This document shows positions 62,376 to 64,000 of a DNA stretch of 64,000 nt, piece by piece. Below the pieces are notes generated by a model. That model did not search any database, had not been told where the DNA came from, and saw only the letters and a program-made list of their open reading frames with translations. The stretch lies in contig LT827128.1 of assembly GCA_900170005.1 (NCBI GenBank), forward strand, positions 3,406,168-3,470,167, in the 5' to 3' direction. This DNA comes from Gordonibacter massiliensis (ex Traore et al. 2017). GTDB lineage: Bacteria > Actinomycetota > Coriobacteriia > Coriobacteriales > Eggerthellaceae. The translations under genes were made by a program, and so were the position numbers. The first letter of the stretch is position 1. The number at the start of each line of letters is the position of its first letter.

Positions 62376-63172
62376 CGAAAACAGGACAAAAGGCCCCTCG
62401 GCCGCCCGAGGCCGCTGAGAAGGGCGGCGTTTCTCGCCGCCAGTTCCTCGCGGGCGTGGGCGGGTTGGGCGTCGGCGCCCTATTGGGCGGCTCGCTCGCG
62501 GCCCTTGCGCTGCCCGACAGCGTGTACGCCGTTCCGGCGAGCCAGGGCTACCTGCTGGTGGACACCAAGAAGTGCGGCGGTTGCGAAAGCTGCATGCTCA
62601 CCTGCTCGCTCGTGCACACCGGCAAGGAGAACCTCGCCTTGTCGCGTATCCAAGTGGCGAAAAGCGCGCTCGCCGGCTTTCCCCAGGACTCGGCGCAGTA
62701 CCAGTGCCGCCAGTGCCCGTATCCCGAGTGCGTGGAGGCGTGCCCGACCGGCGCCATGCACGCCGACGAGGCCACCGGCGTGCGCACGGTGGACGAGGGC
62801 AAGTGCATCGGATGCCAACGCTGCATCTCGGCCTGCCCCTTCACGCCGTCGCGCGTGCAGTGGAACTTCGAGGAGCGCCACGCCCAAAAGTGCGACCTGT
62901 GCAAGAACACGCCGTATTGGAATCGCGAGGGCGGCCCCGGCGGCACGCAGGCGTGCGTGGCGGTGTGCCCCATGAAGGCCATCTCCTTCACCGCCGAGCT
63001 TCCCGTGCAATCCGACGAAGGCTACGAGGAGAACATGCGCAACATCCACTGGTCGAACCTGAGCTTTCCCATCGACGACGCGGGAAAGGTCTCGGCGGAA
63101 ACCTATATGCGCGCGAAGGCGGCGAAGCCCGCTGGCGAAGACGCCTCGACGGACTCCGGAAAAATGGCGTAG
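62372..63172 (+). CDS. Tat-exported 4Fe-4S ferredoxin, YdhX-like
   Basis: 266 aa, start overlaps the preceding stop. Tat signal VSRRQFLAGVGGLGVGALLGG (first 20 shown in part) with cleavage likely after YAVPA. Four cluster motifs in the HybA/NrfC order: CGGCESCMLTC, CRQCPYPECVEACPTG, CIGCQRCISACPFT and CDLCKN...CVAVCPM. It should work outside the membrane with the cytochrome b. A partner of the aldehyde ferredoxin oxidoreductase-like gene as in ydh operons. Confidence 0.88.
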   Translation: MTKTGQKAPRPPEAAEKGGVSRRQFLAGVGGLGVGALLGGSLAALALPDSVYAVPASQGYLLVDTKKCGGCESCMLTCSLVHTGKENLALSRIQVAKSALAGFPQDSAQYQCRQCPYPECVEACPTGAMHADEATGVRTVDEGKCIGCQRCISACPFTPSRVQWNFEERHAQKCDLCKNTPYWNREGGPGGTQACVAVCPMKAISFTAELPVQSDEGYEENMRNIHWSNLSFPIDDAGKVSAETYMRAKAAKPAGEDASTDSGKMA

Positions 63173-63210
63173 GCAGACGATGAACGCAACCGCGGACGAG
63201 GAGGCGCACG

Positions 63211-64000
63211 ATGGCCGATAGAGCATACGGCTACGCCGGGAAGATACTGGTGCTGAACCTGGAGGACGAATCCTACGAGACCGTCGACACCGATCCCTAT
63301 GTGGGGGAATGGGTGGGAGGCCACGGCCTGGCCTCGAGGCTGTTCTGGGAGTACTGCGAGGACAAGACCGTCGACGCGCTCGACGACCGGAACGTGATCG
63401 TCATCGCCTCGAACCCCTTCGCCGGAACCATCGTTCCCGCAGGCGGCGGGCGCGTGGAGGTCACCGGTCTCGGGCCCTTCTCCTACCCCGAATGGTACTC
63501 GCGCTCGAGCGTGGGCGGGCGTTTGGGCGGCTCCATGAAGAACGCGGGCTACGACGCGGTGGTGGTGCGCGGCACGGCACCGCGCCGCGTGTGGGTGAAC
63601 GTGGTGAACGGCGACGTGACGTACTGCGACGCCGAAGACCTCTGGGGCAAAGACTCCTGGGAGACGCAGGAGGCCATCTGGGACCGCGTGACGAACAACA
63701 CGCCGCTGGGAGAGTGGTTCGACCTTCCCGGCAACCGCGAAAGCGGCCGCTCGACCTCGCGTCCCGCCGTGTTCGCCATCGGGCAGGCGGGCGAGAACCT
63801 CGTGCGCAGCGCCACGATCACGCACGACGCGAGCCACGTGTCGGGGCAGAGCGGGTTCGGCGCGGTGTTCGGCGCCAAGAACCTCAAGGCCCTCAGCTTC
63901 ATGGGCACGAAGTCCATCGACATCGCCGATCCGGCGCGCCTCGTCGAGCTGCGCCTGGAAATCCAGGAGAAGCTGGGCTACAAGGTGGACGACCCGGTGA
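63211..64000 (+). CDS. Aldehyde ferredoxin oxidoreductase-family protein, YdhV-like (partial)
   Basis: N-terminal 263 residues, continuing past the right edge. GAGGAGG 7 nt before the ATG at 63211. The tungstopterin-binding N-terminal domain is recognisable: GYAGKILVLNL start, VGGHGLASRLFW, NPFAGTIVPAGGGRVEVTG (part of the AOR motif), SSVGGRLGGSMKNAGYDAVVVRG and GPAGENL-like IGQAGENLVRSA. The order cytochrome b, Tat Fe-S, AOR matches the ydhYVWXUT-type operon of enterobacteria, whose substrate is also unknown. Confidence 0.88.
   Translation, partial: MADRAYGYAGKILVLNLEDESYETVDTDPYVGEWVGGHGLASRLFWEYCEDKTVDALDDRNVIVIASNPFAGTIVPAGGGRVEVTGLGPFSYPEWYSRSSVGGRLGGSMKNAGYDAVVVRGTAPRRVWVNVVNGDVTYCDAEDLWGKDSWETQEAIWDRVTNNTPLGEWFDLPGNRESGRSTSRPAVFAIGQAGENLVRSATITHDASHVSGQSGFGAVFGAKNLKALSFMGTKSIDIADPARLVELRLEIQEKLGYKVDDPV

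Overview
The window reads as a chromosomal segment of a high-GC, anaerobic gut actinobacterium of the Eggerthellaceae (Eggerthella/Gordonibacter type). This is an inference from content: several molybdopterin (DMSO-reductase family) enzymes paired with small 4Fe-4S proteins, a LuxR-type regulator fused to a polytopic membrane domain, several OFA-type MFS carriers, an aldehyde:ferredoxin oxidoreductase, SpaA-type surface protein, and a selenocysteine-coding radical SAM gene. No rRNA, tRNA or CRISPR array was seen.

Layout. 1-2.3 kb: end of an upstream gene, a small membrane protein and an intact IS3-family element (803-2290, terminal repeats, DD35E transposase). 3-8.4 kb: an EF-G paralogue, a Cys-rich protein, the membrane LuxR regulator and a trigger-factor-like chaperone. 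8.6-14.3 kb: molybdoenzyme cluster 1 (zinc ribbon, large subunit, two-cluster ferredoxin, zinc ribbon, aromatic-acid MFS carrier, zinc ribbon), resembling the catechol dehydroxylase loci known in this family. 14.5-22.2 kb: transporters and membrane proteins (two OFA MFS carriers, a methyltransferase-GNAT fusion, LemA-like, a doubled SpoVA-like and a DUF2798-like protein). 22.7-25 kb: an AhpD-like protein and ArsS, whose TGA codon is followed by a textbook bacterial SECIS hairpin, then a metallo-beta-lactamase-fold hydrolase.

25.2-36.1 kb looks like a self-contained sigma-54 regulon: rpoN (perhaps with a coupled leader ORF), a -24/-12 promoter before two MFS carriers, a second -24/-12 promoter before molybdoenzyme cluster 2 (58-aa protein, large subunit, ferredoxin, two zinc-ribbon proteins), upstream dyads TCTCA-N5-TGAGA, and a convergent sigma-54 activator. 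36.2-44 kb: a leucine-rich-repeat protein, a VWA protein and a MoxR-type ATPase, then a second trigger-factor-like protein, a methyltransferase and an unknown protein. 44.1-47 kb: HicAB toxin-antitoxin and a SpaA-type surface protein.

47.5-55.4 kb: a respiratory-type operon (molybdoenzyme with an unusual repeat tail, DmsB-like, NrfD-like, HdrB-like, second molybdoenzyme). 55.9-59.5 kb: an rSAM-associated glycosyltransferase, a Tes/MJ0619-like radical SAM protein and a ferredoxin-DUF169 protein. 59.9-64 kb: a GNAT, an XRE regulator and a YdhU/X/V-like cluster (cytochrome b, small protein, Tat-exported ferredoxin, aldehyde ferredoxin oxidoreductase) running off the right edge.

The strongest new leads are the selenoprotein ArsS with its SECIS, the sigma-54 regulon around cluster 2, a conserved 36-bp promoter box (GTACTAG-N8-TTTTCATAC-N6-GGTA) found three times between 5.7 and 16.4 kb, the zinc-ribbon proteins that accompany the molybdoenzymes, and the LRR-VWA-MoxR triad.
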